64,000 nt of DNA, from assembly GCF_022761035.1 (NCBI RefSeq), contig NZ_JAKWJP010000005.1, positions 444,794 to 508,793 on the forward strand, written 5' to 3'. Position numbers and translations under genes: made by a program. Below, one piece after another: positions 1-8,808 of the stretch (position 1 is its first letter; each line of letters begins with the position of its first letter). The notes under the pieces were generated by a model that saw only the letters and a program-made list of their open reading frames with translations, did no database searches and was not told the origin of the DNA. This stretch comes from Microbacterium sp. SS28 (GTDB lineage: Bacteria; Actinomycetota; Actinomycetes; Actinomycetales; Microbacteriaceae).

Positions 1-350
1 AAGGTGGCCGTGAGGTTGTCGCCGCCGGACTCGATGAGCACGACATCGAGCGGCGCGAAGTCGCGCTCGAGATCTTCCGCGGCGAGCAGGTTCGCGGTGA
101 TGTCATCGCGGATCGCGGTGTGCGGGCACGCGCCCGTCTCGACGGCGCGGATGCGCTCCGGATCGAGCACACCCGCCGACCGGAGGAAGCGGGCGTCCTC
201 ATCCGTGTAGATGTCGTTCGTGATCACGCCGAGGCGCAGCTCCGCGGCGAGAGCCCGGCATACCGTCGCGATGAGCGAGGACTTCCCCGTGCCGACGGGA
301 CCGGCGACGCCGAGACGCAGGGCGCGGGTGGGGGGCAGAGAGTCAGGCAC
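1..350 (-). CDS. ureG: Urease accessory GTPase UreG (partial, C-terminus off window)
   Basis: UreG is the cytoplasmic GTPase that delivers nickel to apo-urease with UreF and UreD/UreH. Only about the first 116 residues are in the window. The P-loop [13 protein letters not shown] lies at residues 14-26, a [12 protein letters not shown] stretch supplies the Cys-Pro-His nickel motif, and [11 protein letters not shown] at the window edge is diagnostic of UreG. The GTG start at 350 was chosen because it overlaps the ureF stop by 8 nt, which is normal coupling in urease operons. A ureD gene would be expected next, beyond the left edge (inference). Confidence 0.96.
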   Translation of the reverse strand, partial: MPDSLPPTRALRLGVAGPVGTGKSSLIATVCRALAAELRLGVITNDIYTDEDARFLRSAGVLDPERIRAVETGACPHTAIRDDITANLLAAEDLERDFAPLDVVLIESGGDNLTAT

Positions 351-1014
351 GGAAGAGCCTCCTGTTGGTTGCGGCGTGGTGTTCGGTCCACGCCTCGGCT
401 TGGGGAGCACTCGCGGCCGGGATCGCCTCGGGTGAGTCGATAGCCGCGATGTGCGGGATGAGCGGGTCGACGGCGGCGCACGCGTCGAGGACGAGTCGTA
501 CCCCGTCGACGGGGTCGCCCGGTTCGAGCTTGAGAAGCGCCGCGACGCCGCCGGCCATGTCGTCGTAGACGCTCACTCGCACGAGGGTCTCGGCGTCGAG
601 GCCCGCGTGTGCGGCGATCGCGCCCAGCACGATCGGGCGCGGAGGGGAGCCGGCGCCCCCCGGGGTCGCGGCGGCGATCGCGGCGGAGTGCGGCCAGAGC
701 CGCTGCGCGAGTCGCAGCAGTCCGCGGCCGAGATCGGTCGACGCGACCCGCGCCGCGCGACTCGGCGTGCGGGCGGCCCACGCCCGTTCGATGGGGGTGT
801 ACGGCGCTCCGGCGAGGCCGGCCTGCCGCGCGGCGACGGCAGTGGCAGCGTCGACGAGGGTCGTCGTCCGCGCCCGCGCCTTCAGGAAGGCGCCGACATC
901 CTCTCGCGCGAGCCCGCCCTGGATGGCCGGCTCGACTCCTGCCGAGAACGCGTGCCCGCCCGAGGGCAGGCGCGCATCGGCGAGCAGCATCGCGACGGTG
1001 TGGGCGGTGTCCAT
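343..1014 (-). CDS. ureF: Urease accessory protein UreF
   Basis: UreF (223 aa) is the helical accessory protein that, with UreG and UreD, forms the complex that activates urease with nickel and carbon dioxide. The N-terminus shows the family-typical [19 protein letters not shown] segment at about residues 16-34. Length agrees with actinobacterial UreF. It begins 9 bp after ureC and overlaps ureG, so it sits inside the ureABCFG operon. It is less conserved than the catalytic subunits, but position and motif make the call firm. Confidence 0.93.
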   Translation of the reverse strand: MDTAHTVAMLLADARLPSGGHAFSAGVEPAIQGGLAREDVGAFLKARARTTTLVDAATAVAARQAGLAGAPYTPIERAWAARTPSRAARVASTDLGRGLLRLAQRLWPHSAAIAAATPGGAGSPPRPIVLGAIAAHAGLDAETLVRVSVYDDMAGGVAALLKLEPGDPVDGVRLVLDACAAVDPLIPHIAAIDSPEAIPAASAPQAEAWTEHHAATNRRLFRA

Positions 1015-1023
1015 GGGCGGGGC

Positions 1024-2721
1024 TCAGAAGAGGTTGTACAGCTGGGCGAGCGGAAGGGAGTCCGCCGGCGCCGGCACGACGTCTTCGCCGTCGATCGCGA
1101 TCTCGAAGGTGTCGGGTCTGATGCGGATCGTGGGCAGGACGTCGTTGTTCTTCATGTCGGCCTTGCCGATCCGGCGAGTGGGTTCGACGGGCGCGAGCCG
1201 ACGGCGCAGGCCGAGCGTCTCGGCGAGGCCGGCATCGAGGGCCGCGGGCGACACGTACGTCGCCGACAGCAGCGCACCGATCGTGTCGCCGAACGAGGGC
1301 CGCATCATGACGGGCTGGGGTGTCGGGATCGAGGCGTTCGGGTCGCCGAGCGCTGCCCACGCGATGGCCCCGCCCTTGATGACGACGGCGGGTCGCACCC
1401 CGAAGAACTTCGGCTCCCAGACGGCGAGATCCGCGAGCCTGCCGACCTCGATCGAGCCCACGTCGTAGGCGATGCCGTGGGCGATCGCGGGGTTGACCGT
1501 GTACTTGGCGACGTACCGTCTCGCGCGCTCGTTGTCTGCCGGCATCCCGCCGCCCAAGGGACCGCGGCGATGCTTCATGACGTGCGCGACCTGCCACGTG
1601 CGCGTGACGACCTCGCCGATCCGCCCCATCGCCTGCGCGTCGGACGACGTCACCGACAGTGCGCCGATGTCGTGCAGGATGTCCTCCGCAGCGATCGTCG
1701 TGGCACGGATGCGGGACTCCGCGAAGGCGAGGTCCTCGGGCACGGCGGGGTTGAGGTGGTGGCAGACCATCAGCATGTCGAGGTGCTCGGCGACGGTGTT
1801 GACGGTGTGCGGCAGCGTCGGGTTGGTCGAGCCGGGGATCACGTTGGGGAGTCCCGCGATCGAGAGGATGTCGGGGGCGTGCCCTCCGCCGGCGCCCTCG
1901 ACGTGGAAGGCGTGGATCGATCGGCCGCCCATCGCGGCGATCGTCGACTCGACGAAGCCCGCCTCGTTGAGCGAATCCGAGTGCAGCGCGACCTGCAGAC
2001 CCCAGTCCTCAGCCGCCTTGAGCGATGCGTCGATCGCGGCGGGGGTCGAGCCCCAGTCCTCGTGCACCTTGTAGCCGGCGGCGCCCGCGAGCGCCTGCTC
2101 CTTCAGCGCTTCCGCCGAGACCGTGTTGCCCTTGCCGAGCAGGAGGACGTTGACGGGGAGCGGGTCGAGCGCGCGGTGCATCGCCGCGAGGTGCCACGCC
2201 CCGGGCGTGACCGTCGTCGCCTTCGATCCCTCGGATGGACCCGTGCCGCCGCCCACGATCGTCGTGATCCCCGCGGCGAGCGCCTCGTGGATCTGGGAGG
2301 GCGAGAGCAGGTGCACGTGCGAATCGATGGCCCCCGCCGTGACGATGCGGCCTTCACCCGAGACGACGTCCGTCGACGGTCCGATGATCATGTCGATGCC
2401 GTCGCTGATGTCGGGGTTGCCGGCGTGCCCGATCCCGACGATCCGACCGTCCCGGATGCCGATGTCGGCGCGCACGACACCCCACCAGTCCAGGATGATC
2501 GCGTTCGTGATGACGGTGTCGAGGGCGCCCTCGGCACGGGTCGTGGTGGCCTGCGCCATGGATTCCCGGATGGACTTGCCTCCGCCGAACACGGCCTCCT
2601 CGCCGCCGACCGTGAGGTCGCGCTCGATCTGGATCCACAGATCCGTGTCGCCGAGCCGCACTTCGTCGCCCACCGTGGGGCCGTAGATCGCGGCGTAGCG
2701 CTGCCGGTCAAGCCAGACCAT
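1024..2721 (-). CDS. ureC: Urease alpha (catalytic) subunit UreC
   Basis: Hydrolyses urea to ammonia and carbamate at a dinuclear nickel site; cytoplasmic (UreABC)3 complex. At 565 aa it has the standard length. Every active-site residue is visible: H135 and H137 (DSHVHLL), carbamylated K218 (GYKVHEDWG), H247 (ALHSDS), H273 ([11 protein letters not shown]), flap C320-H321 (MVCHHL) and D361 ([10 protein letters not shown]), each one residue off Klebsiella numbering. The start overlaps the ureB stop region by 14 nt. It should be fully active once matured. Confidence 0.98.
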   Translation of the reverse strand: MVWLDRQRYAAIYGPTVGDEVRLGDTDLWIQIERDLTVGGEEAVFGGGKSIRESMAQATTTRAEGALDTVITNAIILDWWGVVRADIGIRDGRIVGIGHAGNPDISDGIDMIIGPSTDVVSGEGRIVTAGAIDSHVHLLSPSQIHEALAAGITTIVGGGTGPSEGSKATTVTPGAWHLAAMHRALDPLPVNVLLLGKGNTVSAEALKEQALAGAAGYKVHEDWGSTPAAIDASLKAAEDWGLQVALHSDSLNEAGFVESTIAAMGGRSIHAFHVEGAGGGHAPDILSIAGLPNVIPGSTNPTLPHTVNTVAEHLDMLMVCHHLNPAVPEDLAFAESRIRATTIAAEDILHDIGALSVTSSDAQAMGRIGEVVTRTWQVAHVMKHRRGPLGGGMPADNERARRYVAKYTVNPAIAHGIAYDVGSIEVGRLADLAVWEPKFFGVRPAVVIKGGAIAWAALGDPNASIPTPQPVMMRPSFGDTIGALLSATYVSPAALDAGLAETLGLRRRLAPVEPTRRIGKADMKNNDVLPTIRIRPDTFEIAIDGEDVVPAPADSLPLAQLYNLF

Positions 2722-3058
2722 CGAGCAGCTCCTCGCCGGATGCCTTGACCTGGATGCCGGGAACCCGCCGCAGCCCGCGCAGCGCGACGGCGTCGAGCTG
2801 ACGCGACGCGCCCGGCTCGAAGCGCTGGGACGTTCCGGACGGAATGTCGAGACGGAACGCGTGCGCCGCCGCGCGGTCGAACACGAGGGCCTGGTTCGCG
2901 TCGGGAAGGTGCAGGTGCGACCCGATCTGGATGGGCCGGTCGCCCGTGTTCACGAACACGAGGCTTATCCGCTCGTCGCTGCGCCGGTCGGCGTTCAGCT
3001 CGATCCGCCCCGGACGGACTCGGATCGCGCCCGGGCCTTCACTGGATCCGGATGCCAC
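2708..3058 (-). CDS. ureB: Urease beta subunit UreB
   Basis: Structural beta subunit of urease (116 aa). It carries the family signatures [10 protein letters not shown] near the N-terminus, [22 protein letters not shown] in the middle, where the histidines form the stable core, and the RRVPGIQV C-terminal region. I chose the GTG start at 3058 because an AAAGGGG ribosome-binding site sits about 8 nt upstream. The longer open frame reaching back to 3526 only overlaps ureA. It begins 26 bp after ureA and overlaps ureC by 14 nt. Confidence 0.96.
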   Translation of the reverse strand: MASGSSEGPGAIRVRPGRIELNADRRSDERISLVFVNTGDRPIQIGSHLHLPDANQALVFDRAAAHAFRLDIPSGTSQRFEPGASRQLDAVALRGLRRVPGIQVKASGEELLDGLA

Positions 3059-3084
3059 GGCATCCCCTTTCGCTCTGGGTCGGG

Positions 3085-3387
3085 TCAGTCGATCGGATGG
3101 TGGATGGTGACGAGCTTCCGCCCGTCGGGGAACGTCGCCTCGATCTGCACGTCCGCGATCATCTCGGGAACCCCCGCCATGACCTGGTCGCGGGTGAGCA
3201 CCCGCCTGCCGGCTTCCATCAGCTCGGCGACACCACGCCCATCGCGCGCCCCCTCGATGACCCAGCACGACAGCAGGGCGATCGCCTCCGGATGATTCAG
3301 CCGGACGCCCCGGTCGAGCCGGTCGCGCGCGACCATGGCGGCGACCGAGAGCAGAAGCTTCTCGGTCTCGGCGGGCGTGAAGTGCAT
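3085..3387 (-). CDS. ureA: Urease gamma subunit UreA
   Basis: Small structural gamma subunit of urease, 100 aa, the normal length. Recognisable segments are [13 protein letters not shown] at the start, [25 protein letters not shown] in the middle and [24 protein letters not shown] at the end. It is the first gene of the minus-strand urease operon, so the promoter must lie between 3388 and 3812, shared with the divergent urea transporter. Confidence 0.97.
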   Translation of the reverse strand: MHFTPAETEKLLLSVAAMVARDRLDRGVRLNHPEAIALLSCWVIEGARDGRGVAELMEAGRRVLTRDQVMAGVPEMIADVQIEATFPDGRKLVTIHHPID

Positions 3388-3812
3388 CGCTCTCCTCTGA
3401 CAGCGGATCGATGTCAGAAGTGTGCCACAGCGGGCGAGCCCGGCAAGGGGCTGAAGCGGGGCATCGAGCCTGAAATCCGGCTACTTCCGCGAGATTACGG
3501 GACATTCCGGCGACCGACCGGCGCACGGTTTACACGATCGGAACAATCGAGAAATGGCAGAGTAATGACACGGTCCCATGCTGGGCACAACCGCAGCAGT
3601 CTCGCGATCCATCCCGCACCATCGCACGTCCCTGCTCCCCAGGCTCCGACCTCCACCAGGTCGGCCCACACAGACCTTCCGGGTCGTCCTCGCCGGTGAT
3701 CGGCGTGCCCCGGATCGGTCCCCGGGCCGCGCCGTCCTTCGGCGAGCGCCCGAATGCTCCATCCCGTACCCGAATGCACCATCCCGCAGCACCGAGAAAC
3801 GGAGATCCACAC
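3388..3812. promoter_or_regulatory. Divergent ureA/urtA control region with GlnR-like half-sites
   Basis: This 425-bp gene-free stretch separates the divergent urease and urea-transporter operons. From 3529 to 3566 it shows four pentamers spaced by exactly 6 nt: TTTAC, GGAAC, GAAAT and GTAAT. GlnR, the actinobacterial nitrogen regulator, binds GTnAC-n6-GnAAC tandem boxes; the first pair differs from that at one base, the next two are weaker. A tandem 20-bp repeat lies at 3749-3788. Nitrogen control is therefore plausible but inferred. Confidence 0.5.
3749..3788. repeat. Tandem 20-bp direct repeat upstream of urtA
   Basis: Two head-to-tail 20-bp copies at 3749-3768 and 3769-3788 differ at two positions; both read CCCGAATGC(T/A)CCATCCCG(T/C)A. 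A shorter relative, CCATCCCGCA, occurs near 3608. The repeat ends 24 bp before the urtA ATG, inside its untranslated leader, so it could be a regulator site or an RNA feature. It could also be a neutral slippage duplication. Confidence 0.6.
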
Positions 3813-5123
3813 ATGAGCACCATTCGCACACGGCGGCTGAGGACCGCCCTGATCGTCCCGGCGATGCTCGCCGGCGCGGCCCTCGTCCTGGCCGGCTGCG
3901 GCGCCCGCGCGGGCGACACCGCACAGCCCGCCGGACTCGACTCCGACGTCGCGGCCGAGAGCTGCGTCGACACCTCCGGCGACACGATCAAGCTCGGCTT
4001 CCTCAACTCGCTCACGGGCGGCATGGCGATCTCGGAGCAGACCGTCTCCAACGTCCTGCACATGGCCGCAGACGAGATCAACGCCGACGGCGGCATCCTG
4101 GGCAAGCAGATCGAGTACATCCAGGAGGATGGCGCGACCGACTGGCCCACCTTCGCCGAGAAGACCGAGAAGCTGCTCACGCAGGACTGCGTCGCCGCCA
4201 TCTTCGGCGGATGGACGTCTTCGTCTCGCAAGGCCGTCAAGCCGGTCGTCGAGGAGCACAACGGACTCTTCTTCTACCCCGTGCAGTACGAGGGCCTCGA
4301 GTCCTCGCCGAACATCTACTACACGGGTGCCACGACCAATCAGCAGATCATCCCCGCGATGGACTACCTCGCGTCGCAGGGTGTGAAGACGCTCTTCCTG
4401 GCGGGCTCCGACTACGTCTTCCCGCGCACGGCGAACGCCATCATCAAGCTCTACGCGGCCGAGCTCGGGATCGAGATCGTCGGCGAGGAGTACGTGCCGC
4501 TCGACAAGGACGACTGGACCACGCAGGTCTCGAAGATCGTCGCCGCCGACCCGGACTTCATCTTCAACACGATCAACGGATCGTCGAACGTCGGCTTCGT
4601 CAAGGCCTACTACGACGCCGGCCTCACCCCGGAGACGACCCCGATCATCTCGGTGTCGATCGCCGAGGAGGAGGCTCCCGCGATGGGACACGAGGTCACC
4701 GGCAACTACGCGTCCTGGAACTACTTCCAGTCGCTCGACACCCCCAACAACCCCGCCTTCATCGAGCGCTGGCAGGCCTACCCGGGCAACAGCGGAGTGA
4801 CCTCCGACCCGATGGAGGCCGCGTACATCTCGCTCTACCTCTACAAGGCGCTCGCTGAGGCCGCCGGATCGTTCGATGTCGACGAGATCAACGCCGCCGC
4901 CGCGGAAGGCGGGATCACGGTCGACGCGCCGGAGGGTGTCGTCACGCTCGACGGCGAGAACCACCACATCTCCAAGCCGGGCAACATCGGCCGGATCAAC
5001 GCCGACAACCAGTTCGACATCGTCTGGTCGTCGGAAGGATTCATCGAGCCCGACCCGTACCTCGAGCAGTACGACTGGTTCCCGAGCGACGTCCGCGACG
5101 CTCTCGTAGCCGCCGCGGGCTGA
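3813..5123 (+). CDS. urtA: Urea ABC transporter substrate-binding lipoprotein UrtA
   Basis: Extracytoplasmic urea-binding protein that feeds the UrtBC permease. The 436-aa protein begins with a lipoprotein signal peptide (RRLRTALIVPAMLAGAALVLAGC, lipobox LAGC), so it should be membrane-anchored. The mature part is a type-1 periplasmic binding fold of the branched-chain amino acid/urea class: IKLGFLNSLTGGMAISE, then GGILGKQIEYIQEDGATDW and FGGWTSSSRKAVKPVVEE, typical of UrtA/FmdD. The ATG at 3813 is chosen because it places the signal peptide at the N-terminus and has GGAGA upstream. Confidence 0.95.
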   Translation: MSTIRTRRLRTALIVPAMLAGAALVLAGCGARAGDTAQPAGLDSDVAAESCVDTSGDTIKLGFLNSLTGGMAISEQTVSNVLHMAADEINADGGILGKQIEYIQEDGATDWPTFAEKTEKLLTQDCVAAIFGGWTSSSRKAVKPVVEEHNGLFFYPVQYEGLESSPNIYYTGATTNQQIIPAMDYLASQGVKTLFLAGSDYVFPRTANAIIKLYAAELGIEIVGEEYVPLDKDDWTTQVSKIVAADPDFIFNTINGSSNVGFVKAYYDAGLTPETTPIISVSIAEEEAPAMGHEVTGNYASWNYFQSLDTPNNPAFIERWQAYPGNSGVTSDPMEAAYISLYLYKALAEAAGSFDVDEINAAAAEGGITVDAPEGVVTLDGENHHISKPGNIGRINADNQFDIVWSSEGFIEPDPYLEQYDWFPSDVRDALVAAAG

Positions 5124-5135
5124 TCCCCCACGGGA

Positions 5136-5166
5136 GTGCGGGGCCCCTTCCCACGGGGCCCCCCAC
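5136..5166 (+). terminator. Strong hairpin between urtA and urtB
   Basis: The 12-nt arms 5136-5147 and 5155-5166 pair with a single mismatch (GTGCGGGGCCCC against GGGGCCCCCCAC) around a 7-nt loop. It starts 12 nt after the urtA stop. No U-tract follows, so it is better read as an attenuating or mRNA-stabilising hairpin that raises binding-protein level relative to the membrane genes, as is common in ABC operons, than as a full terminator. Confidence 0.65.
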
Positions 5167-5217
5167 TTCCGGCCCACCTCCTCCGCATTCCCTCCCCCTC
5201 ACAGAGAGCGACAGCAC

Positions 5218-6102
5218 GTGGACGCACTCCTACCGCCGCTGCTGAACGGCACAGCGCTCGGTGCGCTCCTGCTGCTCGCGGCGCTCGGTCTCACCCTGAC
5301 CTTCGGGCAGATGGGGGTGATCAACATGGCGCACGGCGAGTTCATCATGGCCGGCGCCTTCATCGCCTACCTGACCCAGACGGTCGTCGTCTCTAGCAAC
5401 ATCTCGATCCTGTTGGCGCTCCCTCTCGCCTTCCTCGGCGCGGGCCTCCTCGGCCTGCTGCTCGAGGTCGGGATCATCCAATGGATGTACAGAAGACCCC
5501 TGGACACGCTGCTCGTCACGGTCGGCGTGGCCCTGATCCTGCAGCAGATCGCTCTGCAGGTCTTCCCGGCACAGGGCGTCCCGGTCGAGAGCCCCGACTG
5601 GCTCGACGGGCAGATCAACGTGCTCGGCTATGCGTGGCCGCTTCGCCAGGTGTTCACGATCGTCCTCGCGGCAGCCTGCCTCGCGGCCCTCGCGGCGTGG
5701 CTCAAGTACTCGTCCTTCGGACGCCGCATCAGAGCGACCGTCCAGAACCGCGACCTCGCCGAGACCAGCGGCATCCGCACCCGCAACGTCGACCGCATCA
5801 CGTTCTTCGTCGGCTCGGGCCTCGCCGGCGTCGCGGGAGTCGCGGCCTCGCTCATCGGCGGCACGAACTCCCAGATGGGCACCCAGTACATCATCCCGGC
5901 CTTCCTGGTGGTCGTCGCCGGCGGGGTCGGCCAGATCAAGGGCACCGTGATCGCCGCCTGGGCGCTCGGCATCGCGCTGTCGTTCTTCGCCGACTGGACG
6001 ACCGGCAGCATGGCGCAGGTCCTCGCCTTCGTGCTCGTCGTGGTCTTCCTGCAGTTCCGCCCGCAGGGCCTGTTCACCGTACGTACGAGGGGACTGACAT
6101 GA
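5218..6102 (+). CDS. urtB: Urea ABC transporter permease UrtB
   Basis: First integral-membrane subunit of the urea importer (294 aa, about 8 hydrophobic segments; LivH family). The segment LTFGQMGVINMAHGEFIMAGAFIAY at residues 25-49 is the typical LivH/UrtB motif, and ATVQNRDLAETSGIRTRNVDR is the cytoplasmic coupling loop. It uses a GTG start and its stop overlaps the urtC start as ATGA. Confidence 0.95.
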   Translation: MDALLPPLLNGTALGALLLLAALGLTLTFGQMGVINMAHGEFIMAGAFIAYLTQTVVVSSNISILLALPLAFLGAGLLGLLLEVGIIQWMYRRPLDTLLVTVGVALILQQIALQVFPAQGVPVESPDWLDGQINVLGYAWPLRQVFTIVLAAACLAALAAWLKYSSFGRRIRATVQNRDLAETSGIRTRNVDRITFFVGSGLAGVAGVAASLIGGTNSQMGTQYIIPAFLVVVAGGVGQIKGTVIAAWALGIALSFFADWTTGSMAQVLAFVLVVVFLQFRPQGLFTVRTRGLT

Positions 6103-7220
6103 CCCGCATCAAACCGTGGCTCCCCCTCGTCGGCATCGCGGTCTTCGCCGTCCTGCTGCTCGTGGTCGCCCCCGCCGTGCTCTCGATGCACTGGCTCAAC
6201 AACCTGGGCAAGTACTGCTGCTGGGCGATCGCCGCAGTGGGCATCGGCCTGGCCTGGGGCCGGGGCGGAATGCTCGTCCTGGGACAGGGCGTCTTCTTCG
6301 GGCTCGGCGCCTACGCCATGGCGATGCACCTGACGCTCGAGACCGCGGGCCCCGACAGCCTGCCGATCTTCATGATCCTGTACGACCCGTCGGCGCCTCT
6401 TCCGGCCTTCTGGGAGCCGTTCCGCAGCGACCTGTTCACACTGCTGGCGATCCTGCTGCTGCCCGTGATCGTTGCGGGGATCCTCGGCTACGCGCTCTTC
6501 AAGCGCCGCGTCAAAGGCGCCTACTTCGCGATCCTGACGCAGGCGCTCGCCGTGGCGCTCGCGGTGCTGATCAGCTCGACGATCCGCGAGACCGGCGGCG
6601 ACACGGGGCTCAGCGACTTCAAGTACTTCTTCGGCTTCGTCCTCGACGACGACGCGAACAAGATGATGGTCTTCATGATCGCGGCCGCGCTGCTGATCGT
6701 GTGCCTCCTGATCCACTGGCAGCTGGGCCGCAGCCGGTTCGGCGAGCTGCTGATCGCGACGCGGGATGCCGAGGAGCGGGTCCGGTTCCTCGGCTACGAC
6801 CCGGCCAACATCAAGCTCGTCGCGTTCGTGGTCGCCGCCGTGATGGCGAGCATCGCCGGGGCCATGTTCGTGCCGATCGTCGGCATCATCACTCCCGCCG
6901 AGATCGGCGCTTCGGCATCGATCCTCATGATCGCCGGAGTGGCGCTCGGCGGGCGGGCGTCGCTGTTCGGACCGGCGCTCGGCGCGATGGCGATCGGCTG
7001 GGGGCAGTCGAGCCTCGGGTCGAGCTGGCCGAGCGGCTGGATCTACATCCTCGGCCTCATCTTCATCCTGGTCACGCTCTTCCTCCCGATGGGCCTCTCC
7101 TCTCTCTTCAGCAGGGCCAAGAGCATGATCCGACCGTCCCGTGACCTGCCCGTCGCACTCGAGACGGGGTCCCCAGCTGCGCCCGACTCGGCGCCCGTGC
7201 TCGATGAGGTGAAGAAATGA
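6099..7220 (+). CDS. urtC: Urea ABC transporter permease UrtC
   Basis: Second membrane subunit of the urea importer (373 aa; LivM family). It shows SMHWLNNLGKYCCWAIAAVGIGLAWGRGGMLVLGQG near the N-terminus and IATRDAEERVRFLGYDPANIKL in the cytoplasmic loop, both characteristic of UrtC. I start it at the ATG at 6099, which overlaps the urtB stop as ATGA; the much longer upstream frame only shadows urtB. The stop overlaps urtD in the same way. Confidence 0.95.
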   Translation: MTRIKPWLPLVGIAVFAVLLLVVAPAVLSMHWLNNLGKYCCWAIAAVGIGLAWGRGGMLVLGQGVFFGLGAYAMAMHLTLETAGPDSLPIFMILYDPSAPLPAFWEPFRSDLFTLLAILLLPVIVAGILGYALFKRRVKGAYFAILTQALAVALAVLISSTIRETGGDTGLSDFKYFFGFVLDDDANKMMVFMIAAALLIVCLLIHWQLGRSRFGELLIATRDAEERVRFLGYDPANIKLVAFVVAAVMASIAGAMFVPIVGIITPAEIGASASILMIAGVALGGRASLFGPALGAMAIGWGQSSLGSSWPSGWIYILGLIFILVTLFLPMGLSSLFSRAKSMIRPSRDLPVALETGSPAAPDSAPVLDEVKK

Positions 7221-8047
7221 CCGCGTCCATGGAATCCCTCGTCGTCGCCGATCTGCGCGTCGAGTTCGACGGGTTCGTCGCCGTCGGCGGCGTCTCATTC
7301 GACGCCCACCCTGGCGAGGTCCGCTTCCTCATCGGCCCCAACGGGGCGGGGAAGACGACCTGCATCGACGCCATCACGGGGCTGTCCAGAGGCAGCGGGT
7401 CGGTCAGGCTCGGCGAACAGGAGCTCCTCGGCAAGCCGGTCAACAAGATCGTCCGCCTCGGGGTCGGCCGCACCTTCCAGACCGCGAGCGTGTTCGAGCA
7501 GCTCTCGGTCCTGCAGAACCTCGACATCGCGGCGGGGCTCCATCGCCGCCCGCTCTCGCTGCTGCGGGCACGACGCGGGGTCGACCCCGCGATCGAGCTC
7601 GCGCTGGAGGAGACGGGGCTCACCGACGTGCGGGACACGCCCGCCGGCATCCTGTCCCACGGTCAGAAGCAGTGGCTCGAGATCGGCATGATGCTCGTGC
7701 AGGAGCCCCGCGCCCTGCTGCTCGACGAGCCCGTCGCCGGCATGAGCCAGGACGAGCGCACCGCGACCGGCGAGCTGCTCCAGCGCATCGCCCAGCGGCG
7801 CATCGTCCTCGTCGTCGAGCACGACATGGACTTCATGCGGCGATACGCCTCGCGCGTCACGGTGTTGCACCAGGGCAAGGTGCTCTCGGAGGGGACGGTG
7901 GCCGAGGTGCAGGCCGACCCCAAGGTGCAGGAGGTCTACCTCGGCACGGCCGGGGCCGCCTCGACGGGAGCGATGCTCGTCGTCGCCGATCCCACGCTCG
8001 GGGCGCAGACCCCGGCCGATGCCGAGCTGCAAGAGAAGGGGGCCTGA
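7217..8047 (+). CDS. urtD: Urea ABC transporter ATPase UrtD
   Basis: One of two ATPases energising urea import. The 276-aa protein has Walker A GPNGAGKT at residues 40-47, a Q-loop in GRTFQTASVF, the non-canonical UrtD/LivG-type signature SHGQKQWLEIGMMLVQEP, Walker B ALLLDEPVAGM and the switch VVEHDMDFMR. About 25 residues after the conserved C-terminus are family-variable. The start overlaps the urtC stop as ATGA. Confidence 0.95.
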   Translation: MTASMESLVVADLRVEFDGFVAVGGVSFDAHPGEVRFLIGPNGAGKTTCIDAITGLSRGSGSVRLGEQELLGKPVNKIVRLGVGRTFQTASVFEQLSVLQNLDIAAGLHRRPLSLLRARRGVDPAIELALEETGLTDVRDTPAGILSHGQKQWLEIGMMLVQEPRALLLDEPVAGMSQDERTATGELLQRIAQRRIVLVVEHDMDFMRRYASRVTVLHQGKVLSEGTVAEVQADPKVQEVYLGTAGAASTGAMLVVADPTLGAQTPADAELQEKGA

Positions 8048-8048
8048 C

Positions 8049-8735
8049 GTGCTCGAGATGATCGATATCCGGGCGGGCTACGGGCGCACGCTCGTGCTGC
8101 ACGGCGTGACGCTGCCCAGTTCCGACGGGGTCGTCGCCGTCCTCGGCCACAACGGCGCCGGCAAGTCGACGCTGCTGCGGGTGGCCATCGGCCTCATCAA
8201 GCCGCGCAGCGGCCAGGTGATCTTCGACGGGGCGGATGTCTCGTCCCTCGCGCCGAACAAGCGCGTCGCGCGCGGCATGGCCTACGTGCCGCAGGGCCAG
8301 CAGTCGTTCGCGCAGCTGACGACGATGGAGAACCTGCAGCTCGTGGCCGACGGTCGCAGGCGCGGCAAGGCGCTCATCGAGCAGCAGCTCGCGCGCTTCT
8401 CTGCCCTGGAGAAGTTCGCGACCCGCAAGGCCGGTCTCCTCTCGGGCGGCCAGCGTCAGCAGCTCGCCATCGCGCGTGCGCTCATCACCGAGCCCAAGCT
8501 GCTGATCCTCGATGAGCCGACCGAGGGCATCCAGCCGACGATCGTGGCCGAGATCGAGCACACCGTCATGCAGCTCGCGCGCGACGGCCTGTCGGTGCTC
8601 CTCGTCGAGCAGCACATCGGCTTCGCGCTCCAGGCGGCCGACAAGTACCTCGTCCTCGCGAGCGGCTTCGCGTCGAGCACGGGAGAGGGGGGTGCGTCCG
8701 CCGCCGAGGGGGTCCGCGCCGCGATGGCCATCTAG
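8049..8735 (+). CDS. urtE: Urea ABC transporter ATPase UrtE
   Basis: Second ATPase of the importer (228 aa, LivF family). Walker A GHNGAGKST is at residues 33-41, followed by MAYVPQGQQSFAQLTTMENL, the signature LLSGGQRQQLAIARAL, Walker B LLILDEPTEGIQP and the switch LLVEQHIGF. A GTG at 8049 lies 1 nt after the urtD stop; an ATG at 8058 is the alternative start. It ends the operon; no hairpin with a U-tract follows before 8809. Confidence 0.94.
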   Translation: MLEMIDIRAGYGRTLVLHGVTLPSSDGVVAVLGHNGAGKSTLLRVAIGLIKPRSGQVIFDGADVSSLAPNKRVARGMAYVPQGQQSFAQLTTMENLQLVADGRRRGKALIEQQLARFSALEKFATRKAGLLSGGQRQQLAIARALITEPKLLILDEPTEGIQPTIVAEIEHTVMQLARDGLSVLLVEQHIGFALQAADKYLVLASGFASSTGEGGASAAEGVRAAMAI

Positions 8736-8808
8736 CGCTCTCTGCGCGCAATACGTCTGAAACACGCGGGCGAGACAATCAGCCCGACGTGCGAGGCGGA
8801 GGTGCGAC

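Noticed and set aside
451-2748. A 765-codon plus-strand frame opposite ureF and ureC
   Set aside because: It is antisense to two clearly conserved genes, Arg/Asp/Gly-rich and low in complexity, the usual shadow of high-GC codon bias.
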